From positions 7,942,501 to 8,006,500 of the forward strand of contig NZ_MEHJ01000001.1 of NCBI RefSeq assembly GCF_001746415.1: a stretch of 64,000 nt of DNA, given 5' to 3'. Below the pieces are notes generated by a model that saw only the letters and a program-made list of their open reading frames with translations, was not told the origin of the DNA and did not search any database. Positions 40,394-49,574 of the stretch are shown here, piece after piece (within the stretch, counting starts at the first letter, position 1; each line of letters starts with the position of its first letter). The position numbers and the translations under genes are program-made. Origin of the DNA: Streptomyces agglomeratus. GTDB taxonomy: Bacteria; Actinomycetota; Actinomycetes; Streptomycetales; Streptomycetaceae.

Positions 40394-42310
40394 TCACGCT
40401 GACTTCCAGCCGGGCCCGCTCGGTCTTCTGCCGGCGGCTGAGACGCCGATGAACACCTGGGCAGTCTCCCGCGATTCCTCCCACACCGGGCGATGGCACG
40501 GATGATGCGTGGGCTCGTGGAGCCGTCCGTCCACGCTGGTGAAGAGACTGATCAAATCACGGGCGCCGGGACCGGACGGCATGATCCCACTCTGATAGTC
40601 GCGGTAAACGTCTGTCAGAATGCCGATGTTGCGCTCTTCCTCGAGCTCGTTGATCTCGGCGAGGAACTTCGCCTGAGCACCACCCGGTCGGGCCGCGTAC
40701 CCTTCCGTAGTGGCCACAGACAGGTGCTTGAGCTGCAGTTTTGCAGCGAGAAGGCCGCCAGGACGGTAGGCGATCTCGACAGCGAGGGTGCGCCGGAGTG
40801 CCCGTGGCGTCACCGCCCCCTCCGGGATGGGGGTCAGTCCCAGCCGCTGCCCTGCCGGCCCGTTCACCCACGTTCTGAAGTTCTGGTACGTCGTGTCGCA
40901 GAAGACCGGATGGAACAGTGAGGTGCCGGGCGCCGCGTCTGGGCCGAGGAGCTGCTCGGCCACCTCAATCGCTTCGTAGACCTCCCGGGTCACCACCCAC
41001 TCGTCCCGGACGCCGCCGAGCGGTTGGCCCTTGATGAGCTTGCCTGCGAGCCGGTAACGGAAGAGTCCAGGAGCGATCTCCTGCGGTGGCTGACGGCAGC
41101 CGACGACCAGTTCGCCCAACTCGCAGTGGCGCATCCCGACGAGTGCGGCCAGTGCCAGGCCGCAGGCCGTGGCCAGGAATCCGACCAGGAACTTCAGATC
41201 AAGGGAGAAGAGTGGCTGCGTCCAGGTGACGTGTCCCTGCCCGTCGGCGCGCTCTACCTCGGCTGCGTTACGGCCGTACGGAGCGCAAGCCCCGACAAGG
41301 GCATGGGCCCGCTCCAGGTGAGGGCGGAGTTCCGGAAGCCAGGCGCCCCGAAACTGCCTGATCCCGCATTCCCGAGCGAGAGCGCTGAGGGAAACAGCAG
41401 CCAGCGGGTCGTGCTCCTCACGCAATCGACGAACACGCGCTGCCTTCACCGAGTCCTGTGTCATCAGTTCCAGAGGTTCTTCGCTTTCAATCCGGCGCTC
41501 CAGATTGCGCAAGAACGCCCCGAGTCCGGGGTGGGTGGTGGCGGCGATGCTGCGGTCCGCGGCCTGACGTACTCGTTTCGCCTCGGCTTCTCGCAGGATG
41601 TGCGGGGCCAGCGTCTGGATCACGTATAGCACCGCGGCGAGCAGGGGCTGCTGAACCTCGGACGGCAGCGGCTGCACCTTGTTCGCGCCGGCGAGTTCGG
41701 CTGTCCGGCCCGAGCCTGCAGCGGCACTCGCGCCGTTGAAGGGGTGCAGGTCATCTCGGAACCTCAGCCCGGTGAACAGCTCCCGGTACTGCGCGAGCCC
41801 GATCACCGTGCCCATCGCGACGGCTCTGGTCGACGGGGAGTCGGCGACCACTTCACCGTCGTCGCCGATCCGCTCGCCCCGGAAGTCCACATACGCGGTG
41901 CAGTGGTAACTGGTTACCTCGCCCAGATCGGTGATGCCCTGGTCCATGAGCCACTTGAACCACCGTATGAGCTCGGACAGCTTCCCGTGGCAGGTGGTCA
42001 GCGTCTGCACGGTGCGTTCGGCATGGGCGAGGTCACGAACGGCGTCGTGGCGAGGTGCCATCAGCGCCGCGATGTACTCCTTTGCGGTCAGTCTCCACTC
42101 CCTGTTGGTGATCGGTGTGAAGTCGAGGGCGCGCTGGTTGGGCCGTAGATAGGCCGGCAGTCCGATCACAGCGTCGAAGGGCCACCGGTCCTCGTCGAAG
42201 TAGGGGCCCGTCACACTCAGCGGCAGGGCGAAGCCGAACAGAGGACACAGCTCGACGTCGGCGAAGGGCGAGACCTCGTGCCTCGGTCTGGGGTTCAACG
42301 GGGGCATCAC
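40394..42310 (-). CDS. Tyrosine recombinase C of element 2
   Basis: A 638-residue recombinase. The catalytic set is box I ALVGMRHCELGELVV (Arg), box II region TPRALRRTLAVEIAYRPGG and LQLKHLSVATTEGYAARPGG (His and Tyr). It is the equivalent of the TnpB-like gene of element 1, with the same RRTLA...RPGG block, but the overall sequences are strongly divergent, so the two elements are not recent copies. Start ATG 42310 overlaps the stop of B (ATGA). A C-terminal cysteine tail as in element 1 is not obvious. Confidence 0.8.
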   Translation of the reverse strand: MMPPLNPRPRHEVSPFADVELCPLFGFALPLSVTGPYFDEDRWPFDAVIGLPAYLRPNQRALDFTPITNREWRLTAKEYIAALMAPRHDAVRDLAHAERTVQTLTTCHGKLSELIRWFKWLMDQGITDLGEVTSYHCTAYVDFRGERIGDDGEVVADSPSTRAVAMGTVIGLAQYRELFTGLRFRDDLHPFNGASAAAGSGRTAELAGANKVQPLPSEVQQPLLAAVLYVIQTLAPHILREAEAKRVRQAADRSIAATTHPGLGAFLRNLERRIESEEPLELMTQDSVKAARVRRLREEHDPLAAVSLSALARECGIRQFRGAWLPELRPHLERAHALVGACAPYGRNAAEVERADGQGHVTWTQPLFSLDLKFLVGFLATACGLALAALVGMRHCELGELVVGCRQPPQEIAPGLFRYRLAGKLIKGQPLGGVRDEWVVTREVYEAIEVAEQLLGPDAAPGTSLFHPVFCDTTYQNFRTWVNGPAGQRLGLTPIPEGAVTPRALRRTLAVEIAYRPGGLLAAKLQLKHLSVATTEGYAARPGGAQAKFLAEINELEEERNIGILTDVYRDYQSGIMPSGPGARDLISLFTSVDGRLHEPTHHPCHRPVWEESRETAQVFIGVSAAGRRPSGPGWKSA

Positions 42311-43923
42311 GCGGTGCGCTCCTCGGGGTGCAGGGGGATCTCGTCATCGGTGTCGGTGATCACCGTGGCCAGACGCGCAAGCTCGGCCGGGTCGTAGGAG
42401 GTGAGGACCTGCTCGATCCGGTGCACGTACGGCCCGAACACGGCCATGAACTGTGCGGCAGGCATCTGCTGCCACTGCCGTGCGAAGAACGCCTTCATCC
42501 GCAGCAAGTTGGCGGCGTGTCGCGGCGCGAACAGCGAGAGAGGGCACAACAGACACACCCATGGACGGGCCGGGCACGGCTTTCCCTTCGGACCGTGCAG
42601 TCCCGCGAGCGGGTCCGCACACGCCGCGACGAATACATCACGCTGTCCGCCGACCAGTTCGGCGATTGCCGCGTCGTCCAGCCCGAGCCGGGAGACGAGA
42701 TCAGGCAGGCTGCCGGCCAGTTCCGCCAGATCGTCGTCACTGAGCACCGTCGGCGAGAGCGCCTTACGCAGAAGATCACCCTGAGCCTCCTCTACGATCG
42801 CCTCCAGAGCGTCCTTCTGCGCGGGAGTCGCGGCCGTCAGGTAGTGATCACCTTCGACCCGTGGGCTGTGGTTCGGATCGATCCGCCCGCGCCCGCTGCC
42901 GAACCACCGTTTGCGGTCCCGGTGAGACTCGAACGAGGTCCGGATACTGTGCCGATGGATCCGAAGAGGCTTGCCGTCGGCGCCCTTCAAGCCCGCCCGT
43001 ATCACCCACCGCTGGATGGAATCGTGGAGCGACGCTCCCGTCCTCCAGACGCCGAGCTGGGTGTATTCGTGGCGCAGCCACAGCTCCGAGCCTTCGGTCT
43101 CCGCGGCGAAGCGGCGCGAGACGGCGGAATGCTCAAGCCACCGTTCCACCAGCCGCACGGCCCGCGGGGACAGCGTCACGCTCTCCTCGGACGTCCGGCC
43201 TTTGAGGTAGTTCACCAGCATCGTTGCGTCTCCGGCCCACTCCAGGTCCTCGACTCCCAGATCGACGATGCCGTCGGGGACGATGCCGGTGTACGCGCCG
43301 AACAGCAGCTGGTAGGCGATCACCACCGACGGGGAGGGGAACAGTGCAGTGCAGGCACTCTGTACGGCAGCGCCGCGGCCCATTCGGTGGTAGGTCATCG
43401 TCGGTGTCCACCCGGCCCTCAGCCCCAGACTGACCGCAGTTTCTGGCCCATGGCGGACCATCCACCAGCACAGATTCTCGTATGACCAGCCGTGCTGATA
43501 GGGGTCCCGGCCGGTCTCGGCCGCGGCACGGGCCTGCCGGAACTGCGACCATGCTTCCTGGATCTCTGTCCGGCATGTCTCCTGCAGCCTGCTCCAGACC
43601 GCCTCGTCGTACGGCAGCAGTGGCTTGGAGTTCCGTCGGCGGCGGCTCTGGTTGAATGCCCGACCGCCCACCAGTTCGCGGACCTCGGGACGCAGCACCC
43701 CGGTGTCCTGGTCAAACGCCGCGAGCATCCGACGGATCATCGACTCGTGAACGGGTCTGGTCATCCAGAGCTGCTCGACGAGGGCAGGACGAGTGAGCTC
43801 CGCAGCGCCACCGGCATGCCCACGCTTAGCCATTGCCGCAGCGAATAGACGAGTTGTCCGTACGAACTCACGGACAGTGGTCTCCGCGTCCACCTGGCCG
43901 TGTGGATGTATCAGTCCGATCAA
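42307..43923 (-). CDS. Tyrosine recombinase-like protein B of element 2, degenerate
   Basis: A 538-residue protein with a TTG start at 43923 that overlaps the stop of a short leader frame (TTGA). Box II is conserved (RIHRHSIRTSFESHR) and NHSPRVEGDHYLTA supplies His and Tyr. The box I position reads GAYTGIVPDGI, without the arginine. A cysteine motif, CPARPWVCLLCPLSLF followed by APRHAANLLRMKAFF, lies near residue 460. Because the leader frame also looks coding, the natural protein may begin at 44030 and be broken by a frameshift. Its partner in element 1 also lacks the box I arginine. Confidence 0.72.
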   Translation of the reverse strand: MIGLIHPHGQVDAETTVREFVRTTRLFAAAMAKRGHAGGAAELTRPALVEQLWMTRPVHESMIRRMLAAFDQDTGVLRPEVRELVGGRAFNQSRRRRNSKPLLPYDEAVWSRLQETCRTEIQEAWSQFRQARAAAETGRDPYQHGWSYENLCWWMVRHGPETAVSLGLRAGWTPTMTYHRMGRGAAVQSACTALFPSPSVVIAYQLLFGAYTGIVPDGIVDLGVEDLEWAGDATMLVNYLKGRTSEESVTLSPRAVRLVERWLEHSAVSRRFAAETEGSELWLRHEYTQLGVWRTGASLHDSIQRWVIRAGLKGADGKPLRIHRHSIRTSFESHRDRKRWFGSGRGRIDPNHSPRVEGDHYLTAATPAQKDALEAIVEEAQGDLLRKALSPTVLSDDDLAELAGSLPDLVSRLGLDDAAIAELVGGQRDVFVAACADPLAGLHGPKGKPCPARPWVCLLCPLSLFAPRHAANLLRMKAFFARQWQQMPAAQFMAVFGPYVHRIEQVLTSYDPAELARLATVITDTDDEIPLHPEERTA

Positions 43924-44030
43924 TCCGGCTGCTGGGGGTTCTCCTCCTGGGGCAGCTCTACCGTCGCGGTCGTGCCTTTGGTGAACCAGCAGACCAGCCG
44001 CGCGGGCTCTTCCATCAGTCGAGCGGCCAT
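43920..44030 (-). CDS. 36-codon leader frame between recombinases A and B
   Basis: The ATG (44028-44030) overlaps the stop of recombinase A as TGATG. It encodes MAARLMEEPARLVCWFTKGT and a Glu/Pro/Gln-rich end, and stops at a TGA that overlaps the TTG start of B. It could be the true N-terminus of B separated by a one-base frameshift, or a coupling ORF. Confidence 0.45.
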   Translation of the reverse strand: MAARLMEEPARLVCWFTKGTTATVELPQEENPQQPD

Positions 44031-45529
44031 CAGACGATCACCGCCTCGTCCTCGAACTCCTCATCAGCCTCGGCCTCGGCGAACAAGTAGAACTCATGCC
44101 CGGCGCGTTCATACGCCTCGCGGTAGATCCGGGTCATGTCGAGACGGCGTAGGTACGCTTCCGTGGTGAGGACACTTGTGTGTCCAAGGAGGTCACGCAG
44201 CACCATCATCGGGTCCGCCTTGCCCAGGTACAGAGCCAGTGCCGCATCCGTGTCGGTCGCGTGGACCATGCGAGCCGCTTCCATGAAATGGCCGCTGACC
44301 AGCCACTCCAACGTCCTGATCGCAAAGGTATGACGGAGTCGGTGCGGGGCAGTGTGAGGGAAACGGGGCTCGAAACGCTCCCGGATCCGGGTCGAGGTCC
44401 GCTCGAAGACCGTGGCCCAAGCTGTGAAGGGGGCCCCGCCCGCCTGCACCCCCAGCAGCATCGAGCCCCCATCGGGGGCCACCAGGCGTCGCCGCTCGGA
44501 CGGCGTTAGCGCCGCCCACTTCACCCGGGTGCCATTCACCCGCCCGCCCCGGGCGTCAGCCTCGCTCGCCACCAGCGGCTCACCCCACCGGGCCGGCGGC
44601 TTCCAGCGCGAGCCGACCGTGGCCAGGGGCCGGACCGTCGTCCGGTACCGGTGCACGCGAGCCAGACTCTTGTAGGACGTCCACGTCGTACGGAACTTGC
44701 GCCCCTTCGTGACACCCTCGGGTACGGAGAAGGAGATCGGCAGCGCGGTCGGCTTCGGGGGGAGCGGGGGGACCTCCACGTCCAGCAAGTAGGTGAACTC
44801 TTGCGACCGCAGCCCCGAGGAGAGCACGAAGTCACCCACGGCCGCGTTGCGCGTGAGCGTCCGTCCGCGGTACGACGTGTCGGGTGATCCATCCGGGCGG
44901 AGCCCTGCCAAACCCAGAACGAACATCTCCGCGAAGTCGGCCTCGAAGTAGCGGATCGTGACATGTCGCTTCGGAGTGCGTCGGCGGGCCTGGTTGACTT
45001 GCTGGGTCCGCACATGGTCCCCGTACATCGAGACGGCTTCCTTGTAAGTGAAGGGCACCGCGGGTGCGTAACTCTCCTTGTCCGCCCACGTGTAGAAGCG
45101 CCACAGGATGCTCATCTGCTGGTTCCACGTGGTGGCCGCGAGCCGACGCCTGAGTGGCCCGCACGACCTGTCGGTCGCGTACAGACTCAGTGCGTCTTTC
45201 AGCCGGGCACGCTCGTCGAAGACGCCGATCCCCAAGGTCGCAAGGAACTCGCACCACTCCCGCAGAGTCCGGCCGTAGAACTCCCATGAGTTGGGGGCGG
45301 GGACACCGTCCAGCGGCAGCCACCGCAGCCAGGTGTTGATCGCCACGGTGTCGCGTACGCCGCGCTCATCCTCGAAGAGAAGGTCGTCATCGACGAGGAC
45401 CGGCATGAGCTCGGATATGACGGGTCGGCCGCTGAGCCCCCACGACCTCCAGCCCTTTGAGCTAAAGAAGATCATCTGCATGGCCGGGACGGTACGTGGG
45501 CAGGGCTTATTCAAAGTCAGATTGATCAT
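44030..45529 (-). CDS. Tyrosine recombinase A of element 2
   Basis: A 499-residue recombinase with a full catalytic set: box I LSSGLRSQEFTYLL, box II HRLRHTFAI and LLGHTSVLTTEAYLR. A SAM-like core-binding domain occupies about residues 80-180. It is the first gene of the leftward recombinase operon. The C-terminal acidic tail (AEAEADEEFEDEAVIV) is unusual. Start ATG 45529 lies about ten bases from the end of the ISAs1 insertion, which probably separates the gene from its promoter at the element end. Confidence 0.87.
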   Translation of the reverse strand: MINLTLNKPCPRTVPAMQMIFFSSKGWRSWGLSGRPVISELMPVLVDDDLLFEDERGVRDTVAINTWLRWLPLDGVPAPNSWEFYGRTLREWCEFLATLGIGVFDERARLKDALSLYATDRSCGPLRRRLAATTWNQQMSILWRFYTWADKESYAPAVPFTYKEAVSMYGDHVRTQQVNQARRRTPKRHVTIRYFEADFAEMFVLGLAGLRPDGSPDTSYRGRTLTRNAAVGDFVLSSGLRSQEFTYLLDVEVPPLPPKPTALPISFSVPEGVTKGRKFRTTWTSYKSLARVHRYRTTVRPLATVGSRWKPPARWGEPLVASEADARGGRVNGTRVKWAALTPSERRRLVAPDGGSMLLGVQAGGAPFTAWATVFERTSTRIRERFEPRFPHTAPHRLRHTFAIRTLEWLVSGHFMEAARMVHATDTDAALALYLGKADPMMVLRDLLGHTSVLTTEAYLRRLDMTRIYREAYERAGHEFYLFAEAEADEEFEDEAVIV

Positions 45530-45537
45530 TTCGTGTT

Positions 45538-46795
45538 GCAGGTCAGGACAGTCCGAGCAGGTCCAGTGGGCGGGTGAACGGTGTGTAGGAGACCTCCCGC
45601 AGTCCTGCGGCGATGCTGCGGCAGCCGGCGTCCCGAAGGGTGTTGATCGCGAGGTTGCGCAGTGTGGCCATGTTCTCCGGCCCGTGCCCGGTGCGGATCT
45701 TGGAGGCGTCCTCGGCGAACGTCGTGTCCCTCACGTGGTGCACCGCCTCGATGCCCCACTGGGATCTGGCGAGACGGCCGATCCGCTGCGGCGATGCCTC
45801 ACGTGCCGTCATATCCGTGATCGCGTAGAGGGTCTGCCGGGTGACGCGGCCGGTCCGTATCTCGGTGCGATGCCGGAGGATCTTCACTGCCTGGACCACG
45901 TGCGGGAAGTCCAGGTGGAGGCCGGTGACGGTGAGCGTGCGCACCGAGCGGGTCTCGCGCCGCCCGTGCCCGCGCTCGCGGTCGTAGCGGCGGGCGGTCA
46001 CTTCCTTCCAGGGCAGGGCTTTGATCGCCGCGTGCAGTTTCGGCTGGTTGCCCTTGACCACCAGCAGGTAGTGCGCCTTCTTCACCTCTACCAGCCACTT
46101 CGCGTGCTCGCGCTGGGTGTGCAGGGCATCGGCTGTCACCACGGTGCCGGCCAGGTCGAACGGGGCCAGCAGGGCGGTGAACGCGGAGATCTCGTTGGTT
46201 TTGTCCGGCACCCGCAACTGGCTGACGACACGACCGGCGGCTGTGACGGCGGCCAGCAGGTGGGCGGCGGGCGCGGCATCGGTGCGCGAGCTACGGGCGC
46301 TCTTGCCGTCCACCGCGACTGCCTGCGTGCCGGCCGGGCAGTGGCCGAGCAGGTCGGCGAGCCCGCCGGGACACACCAGGACCAGCACCCGGCGCAGGGT
46401 GGAAGGCGAGGCCGGCCGGCGCACGCCGAGCGGCCCGCGCGCTAGAAACCCCAGGCGGGCGAGGGTGTCTTGGGGTGCGTGGCGGGCCCACTGCCCGATG
46501 GCCAGATAGGAGCGGGCGCCGGCCAGGACCGCGCAGGCGGCGGTCAGCAGGACCGAGGCCAGGGTGTGCCGCCGTCCGCGCCGGTGACGCGGATCGGGCA
46601 GAGCACTCAACCGGGCAGCCCTGTCCGACAGCTCACGCTGCTGACGCGAGGGCGGCTTGATCAGGCAGACGGTGGCAGACTGGCGGCACATCGGAGCTCC
46701 GGTGGTCGGGCGACTTGGTAGGTCCCCTTGATCATCGGAGCTTCGTTGCATGCCTGGCTGCCGTGGTGAAGGTTCGTCACATGCCTGTGACCTGC
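45538..46795 (-). mobile_element. ISAs1-family insertion sequence
   Basis: An element of about 1.26 kb bounded by GCAGGTCA (45538-45545) and its complement TGACCTGC (46788-46795). Exact ends were judged by eye. It has landed between the right end of element 2 and its recombinase operon. A remnant of a related transposase lies at 57790-58148. Confidence 0.7.
45543..46691 (-). CDS. ISAs1-family transposase
   Basis: About 382 residues, from ATG 46691 (an ATG at 46751 would add 20 residues). It has the DDE-type features of the family: LPDPRHRRGRRHTLASVLLT near the N-terminus, the first Asp in QAVAVDGKSARSSR, the second in TVVTADALHTQREHAKW, and the Glu region RLARSQWGIEAVHHVRD. The C-terminal LRNLAINTLRDAGC block is typical. 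The frame is uninterrupted, so the element may be active. The stop codon overlaps the terminal repeat. Confidence 0.9.
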   Translation of the reverse strand: MCRQSATVCLIKPPSRQQRELSDRAARLSALPDPRHRRGRRHTLASVLLTAACAVLAGARSYLAIGQWARHAPQDTLARLGFLARGPLGVRRPASPSTLRRVLVLVCPGGLADLLGHCPAGTQAVAVDGKSARSSRTDAAPAAHLLAAVTAAGRVVSQLRVPDKTNEISAFTALLAPFDLAGTVVTADALHTQREHAKWLVEVKKAHYLLVVKGNQPKLHAAIKALPWKEVTARRYDRERGHGRRETRSVRTLTVTGLHLDFPHVVQAVKILRHRTEIRTGRVTRQTLYAITDMTAREASPQRIGRLARSQWGIEAVHHVRDTTFAEDASKIRTGHGPENMATLRNLAINTLRDAGCRSIAAGLREVSYTPFTRPLDLLGLS

Positions 46796-46927
46796 TGGTT
46801 CTTGAAGCCGCCCGGACTATGAATCAGCCCTGGGTACGTGGGGGACAGCAGAGACGGCAAAGCGCAAATGCGAGTCAGGGTCTCGCTTGCTCCGGGTATG
46901 GGACATGACCACTAAGCAGAGACAATG
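46796..46927. other. Right terminal segment of element 2
   Basis: This 132-base stretch lies between the ISAs1 copy and the CGCT core. Reading inward from the core, TTGTC and TGTCCC occur at both ends of element 2 (spacings 15 here and 10 at the left end), a weak hint of recombinase arms. No gene is present. Confidence 0.35.
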
Positions 46928-48093
46928 CGCTCGAAGTCGATTACCGCCACGACGACCTCAAGGTCGTCCGTCTCGTCGGCGGCGTCAGGGGTCGAGAGAA
47001 TGTTGCGGAGCTGGAAATCGCCGTGGGTCTCCACCCACTCCAGCGGTGGCAGGTCCTTGGCCTGCCGGACGAGGTCGCGGACGAACTCCTCATCGCTCGG
47101 GAGCAGATGAGACCGCGCCCCGGCCAGGTGCCGGTCGGCCTTGGCGACAGCCGGGCCGCTGCCGGCAGGAGCGGGCCGTGGGGGAGAGGCCTGGTGGATG
47201 CGGCGGGCCAGCACGCCGATCCGTTGGAAGACCGCCCTCTCCCGCTCCGGTGCCAGAACGGTGCCGTGCAGCGGGCGGCCCGGCACCGCGGTGAGGACCA
47301 CCGCCCGCAGGGTCTCGTCGGCGGCGACCAGCCACGGCGCGGCCGCCCCCAGCTTCCGCGCCCAACCCCGTAGCCCCCGCACTTCCCTGCCGTGGAACCG
47401 CTCGTTCTGGTGGACCTTCACGTACCAGGTGCCGCCCTGGACGCCGTGGACCCGCCACACCCGGCTCGCCTCGCGCGCCCACGACGTATCCGTCCAGTGC
47501 CCGATCCGGCCGACCGACCGCTCCGCGAACTCCACGACCGCAGCGTCGGGACGGGCGGCGGACGCCTGGCCGGTCACGTCCGGCACAAGGCGCAGCCGGT
47601 CGGCGCCGGAGTCGAAGGCGATTCTGTCGCCGGGCAGTTGGAAGTGCACGGCGAGCCGTGCGCCGGCGCTGTAGGCGTCCAGGCCCGCACGGCAGTACGC
47701 CACCATTGGGGCGGGCAGGGCGTGAAGGGGCGCCCAGTCCATCGCGTCGCAGATATCCGGCTCGGCGATCTCTGGCTCGCCCTTCCACCGCCGGACCTCG
47801 AAGAAGTGCCCGGTACGACTGGCGCCTCCGGGGCTGCGGTGGTGCACGGTCACGGCGGACCGCACGTCGGCCGGGTCGATGACGACACCGGTCTCCTCCC
47901 GCGCCTCGCGGATCAGGGCGGTGACCACGTCCTCATGCGGACCGTCCAGATGCCCCGACGGCAGATGCCACAGGCCGGCGGCGTACACCTGCCCGGCCCG
48001 CCGCGACAGCAGCACCTGCGGACCGTCGGCGGACTCCCGGCGCAGGATCAGGTGGACGTCCACCGGCTCGGTGTGCCGCTGCCCGCCGCTCAC
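46928..48093 (-). pseudogene. Nudix-kinase (APH) fusion, N-terminal part
   Basis: A bifunctional protein interrupted by element 2. Residues about 1-140 are a Nudix hydrolase with the box GHLDGPHEDVVTALIREARE followed by ETGV. Residues about 160-388 are an aminoglycoside-phosphotransferase-type kinase with the catalytic loop WVETHGDFQLRNIL (the family HGDxxxxN) and the metal-binding strand VVAVIDFER. The frame runs only a few codons into the element to a TAG at 46912. The last 94 residues are at 28207-28490. The GTG at 48093 overlaps the stop of the upstream methyltransferase (GTGA). The pairing of Nudix with a small-molecule kinase suggests metabolism of a phosphorylated nucleotide-like compound. 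Confidence 0.9.
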
Positions 48094-48320
48094 CGCGCTC
48101 CCTCCGGACGCCGGGCGAGCAGAACCCTGAACGTCGCTTCCTCGACCAGAGACCCGTCCACCGCGTGCGCGTGGAGAAGGGCGAGGGCCTCGTCCTCGAA
48201 CGCCTGGTGCCGCTCTGCGAAGAGCTCGGGAGCGGCGAAGGACGTGGTGCGCAGGTAGCCGAGCACCTCGTGCGGCGCCCACGTGCGGGTCACCGGGAAG
48301 AGATGCTCAAACGCCTGCAA
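48090..48320 (-). pseudogene. SAM methyltransferase C-terminal fragment
   Basis: The frame LFPVTRTWAPHEVLGYLRTT then SFAAPELFAERHQAFEDEA and FRVLLARRPEG is the end of a class I methyltransferase of the UbiE/MenG-like sort found in Streptomyces. The Rossmann part is absent; upstream of about 48325 the sequence is unrelated. It was the first gene of the old leftward operon seen here. Confidence 0.6.
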
Positions 48321-48543
48321 AGACTGGCGTAACGACGCGCTGCACCTGCGACACGGCGGCTTGCGAGGCAGCGCGCCGGTGTGCGCGAAACACGCTGGAT
48401 GTCACCGGCGAGGGGTAGCCGGCCGGCCTCTTTGGCGCCGTTGACGGGGCGCGAACGTCGTCGCCAGTCGGACAAGCTCGGCTGCACCTGTGGGGACGTG
48501 GTCGTTCGCCGCATTTTCACCAGCACTGGAAGGCGGCGGTGTG

Positions 48544-48759
48544 TCATGAGGCCTGGGTGACGAGCATCCAGACCGCCCAGGCCAGGAACACGGCACCGGT
48601 CACCCGCATCATCGTGTACCCGGCGCGTGAGGGCTCCGTCGCGTCGTAGTCCTTCACGATCGGCTGCTGCAGCGGCCGGTTCATCCTCCACAGCAGCTGC
48701 GGCTTCAGCACCTGAACCAGGCCCATCACTATGAAGACGCACAGGAATGCGATGATCAC
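48544..48759 (-). CDS. Small two-helix membrane protein (DUF6199-like)
   Basis: A 71-residue protein with an N-terminal helix (IIAFLCVFIVMGLVQVLKPQ), the loop LLWRMNRPLQQPIVKDYDAT followed by EPS, and a C-terminal helix (VTGAVFLAWAVWMLVT). The loop followed by ATEPS fits the DUF6199 pattern. Function is unknown. It stands alone, with 220 bases of sequence without a gene (48321-48543) downstream. Confidence 0.65.
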   Translation of the reverse strand: MIIAFLCVFIVMGLVQVLKPQLLWRMNRPLQQPIVKDYDATEPSRAGYTMMRVTGAVFLAWAVWMLVTQAS

Positions 48760-49157
48760 CCGGATCTCCCCCCTCGTCGAGACGTTCCCCTGCCGGTTCG
48801 GCTGGAGCCGCTGGTCAACTCCTGCTCACATCTGCCCTCAAAATGCGCTCCCAGCCCCCTCGTTAGCACCTACCCGTCCTGGCGCGCGAGGCGTTGATGC
48901 GGCCGGTGCGGCGGGTGGCGCGCAGCGGGAGTCCCGGACCGATGCGCAGTCCCTGGAACTCGCCGCCGAGGGGCTGCGCCATGTCGAGGACGCCTTCACC
49001 AAGGCGGCCGACAAGTGCCACCGCGACCACGCGGCGGTACGTCGCCCTCAACTCCCCGGCCGTCGCGACTTCATCACCGCCGCCACCAAGTCGTACATCA
49101 ACGCGGCGAGCCGGCCCTGAGGCTTCACCATCCCCACCAAGGACTGCTGACACGAAA
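48760..49157. other. Stretch with a short decayed reading frame
   Basis: A plus-strand frame ending at 49120 reads SLELAAEGLRHVEDAFTKAA, DKCHRDHAAVRR and FITAATKSYINAASRP. It looks like the helical end of an unidentified protein but has no start. Nothing else was recognised. Confidence 0.3.
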
Positions 49158-49196
49158 AGGGCCCCGGGGAATCCGCCATGACATCCCGGGGGCCCT
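49158..49196. terminator. Strong hairpin
   Basis: AGGGCCCCGGGG (49158-49169) pairs, with one bulge, with CCCGGGGGCCCT (49185-49196). An A tract precedes it on the plus strand, so it would end leftward transcription best. It follows the short frame ending at 49120. Confidence 0.65.
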
Positions 49197-49427
49197 GTGT
49201 ATGGAGGCTTCCCTGCTGGTCTAACGCTTTGCTCACTGAGCGGTTGCGGCCTGCGCATCGGTTCTGCAGTGCTGCCGGCCGACGGCTTCGCCGCTCGCTT
49301 CGCGATGCTCGGATCTCGCACACCTCAGACATTCCGAATCGACCTCGGTCGTCGCGCCCCTCGCCGTGCTCCTGGTCGTGCTTCTTGTGGGCCGTCGGAT
49401 GTGAATGCAATGGTGTGCGCTGATTTC

Positions 49428-49574
49428 TCAGAGCTTCAGGAACGCGAGCATCGCGAGGAAGGCCGCGACGCCAAGTCCGAGAGCCGGGATCAAGGCCGGG
49501 CTGGCGACGGCGAGGTAGGTGAAGAAGGCGGCGCCCATGAGGGCGATGGCGATGTTGCTGCGGTCGTTGGGCAC
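49428..49574 (-). CDS. 48-residue small membrane protein
   Basis: The frame from GTG 49574 encodes MPNDRSNIAIALMGAAFFTY and a second hydrophobic stretch ending in AAFLAMLAFLKL. This gives two helices separated by SPALIPAL. GGAGGA lies six bases upstream. Length and pattern suggest a genuine small membrane protein, but no family is recognised. The 265 bases that follow up to the IS481 element contain no evident gene. Confidence 0.5.
   Translation of the reverse strand: MPNDRSNIAIALMGAAFFTYLAVASPALIPALGLGVAAFLAMLAFLKL

Larger units (their letters stand above)
28487..46931 (-). mobile_element. Tn554-like element 2 carrying a polyketide cluster (proposed)
   Basis: An 18.4-kb insertion (28491-46927) splits the Nudix-kinase gene. 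Both junctions share CGCT (28487-28490 and 46928-46931). At the right end, reading leftwards, are recombinases A, B, C and small protein D in the same order and with the same overlaps as in element 1. Beyond D lie a methyltransferase remnant, a cold-shock gene, an MFS exporter, a thioesterase and a 7.5-kb PKS gene. An ISAs1 copy sits between the right end and recombinase A. A single insertion with recombinases at one end and cargo at the other is the simplest reading. A stepwise assembly, with a separate end near 39776-39814, cannot be excluded. Confidence 0.6.

Noticed and set aside
46796..46927. Well-defined recombinase arms at the ends of element 2
   Set aside because: TTGTC and TGTCCC occur at both ends but with different spacing, so they are recorded only as a weak hint.
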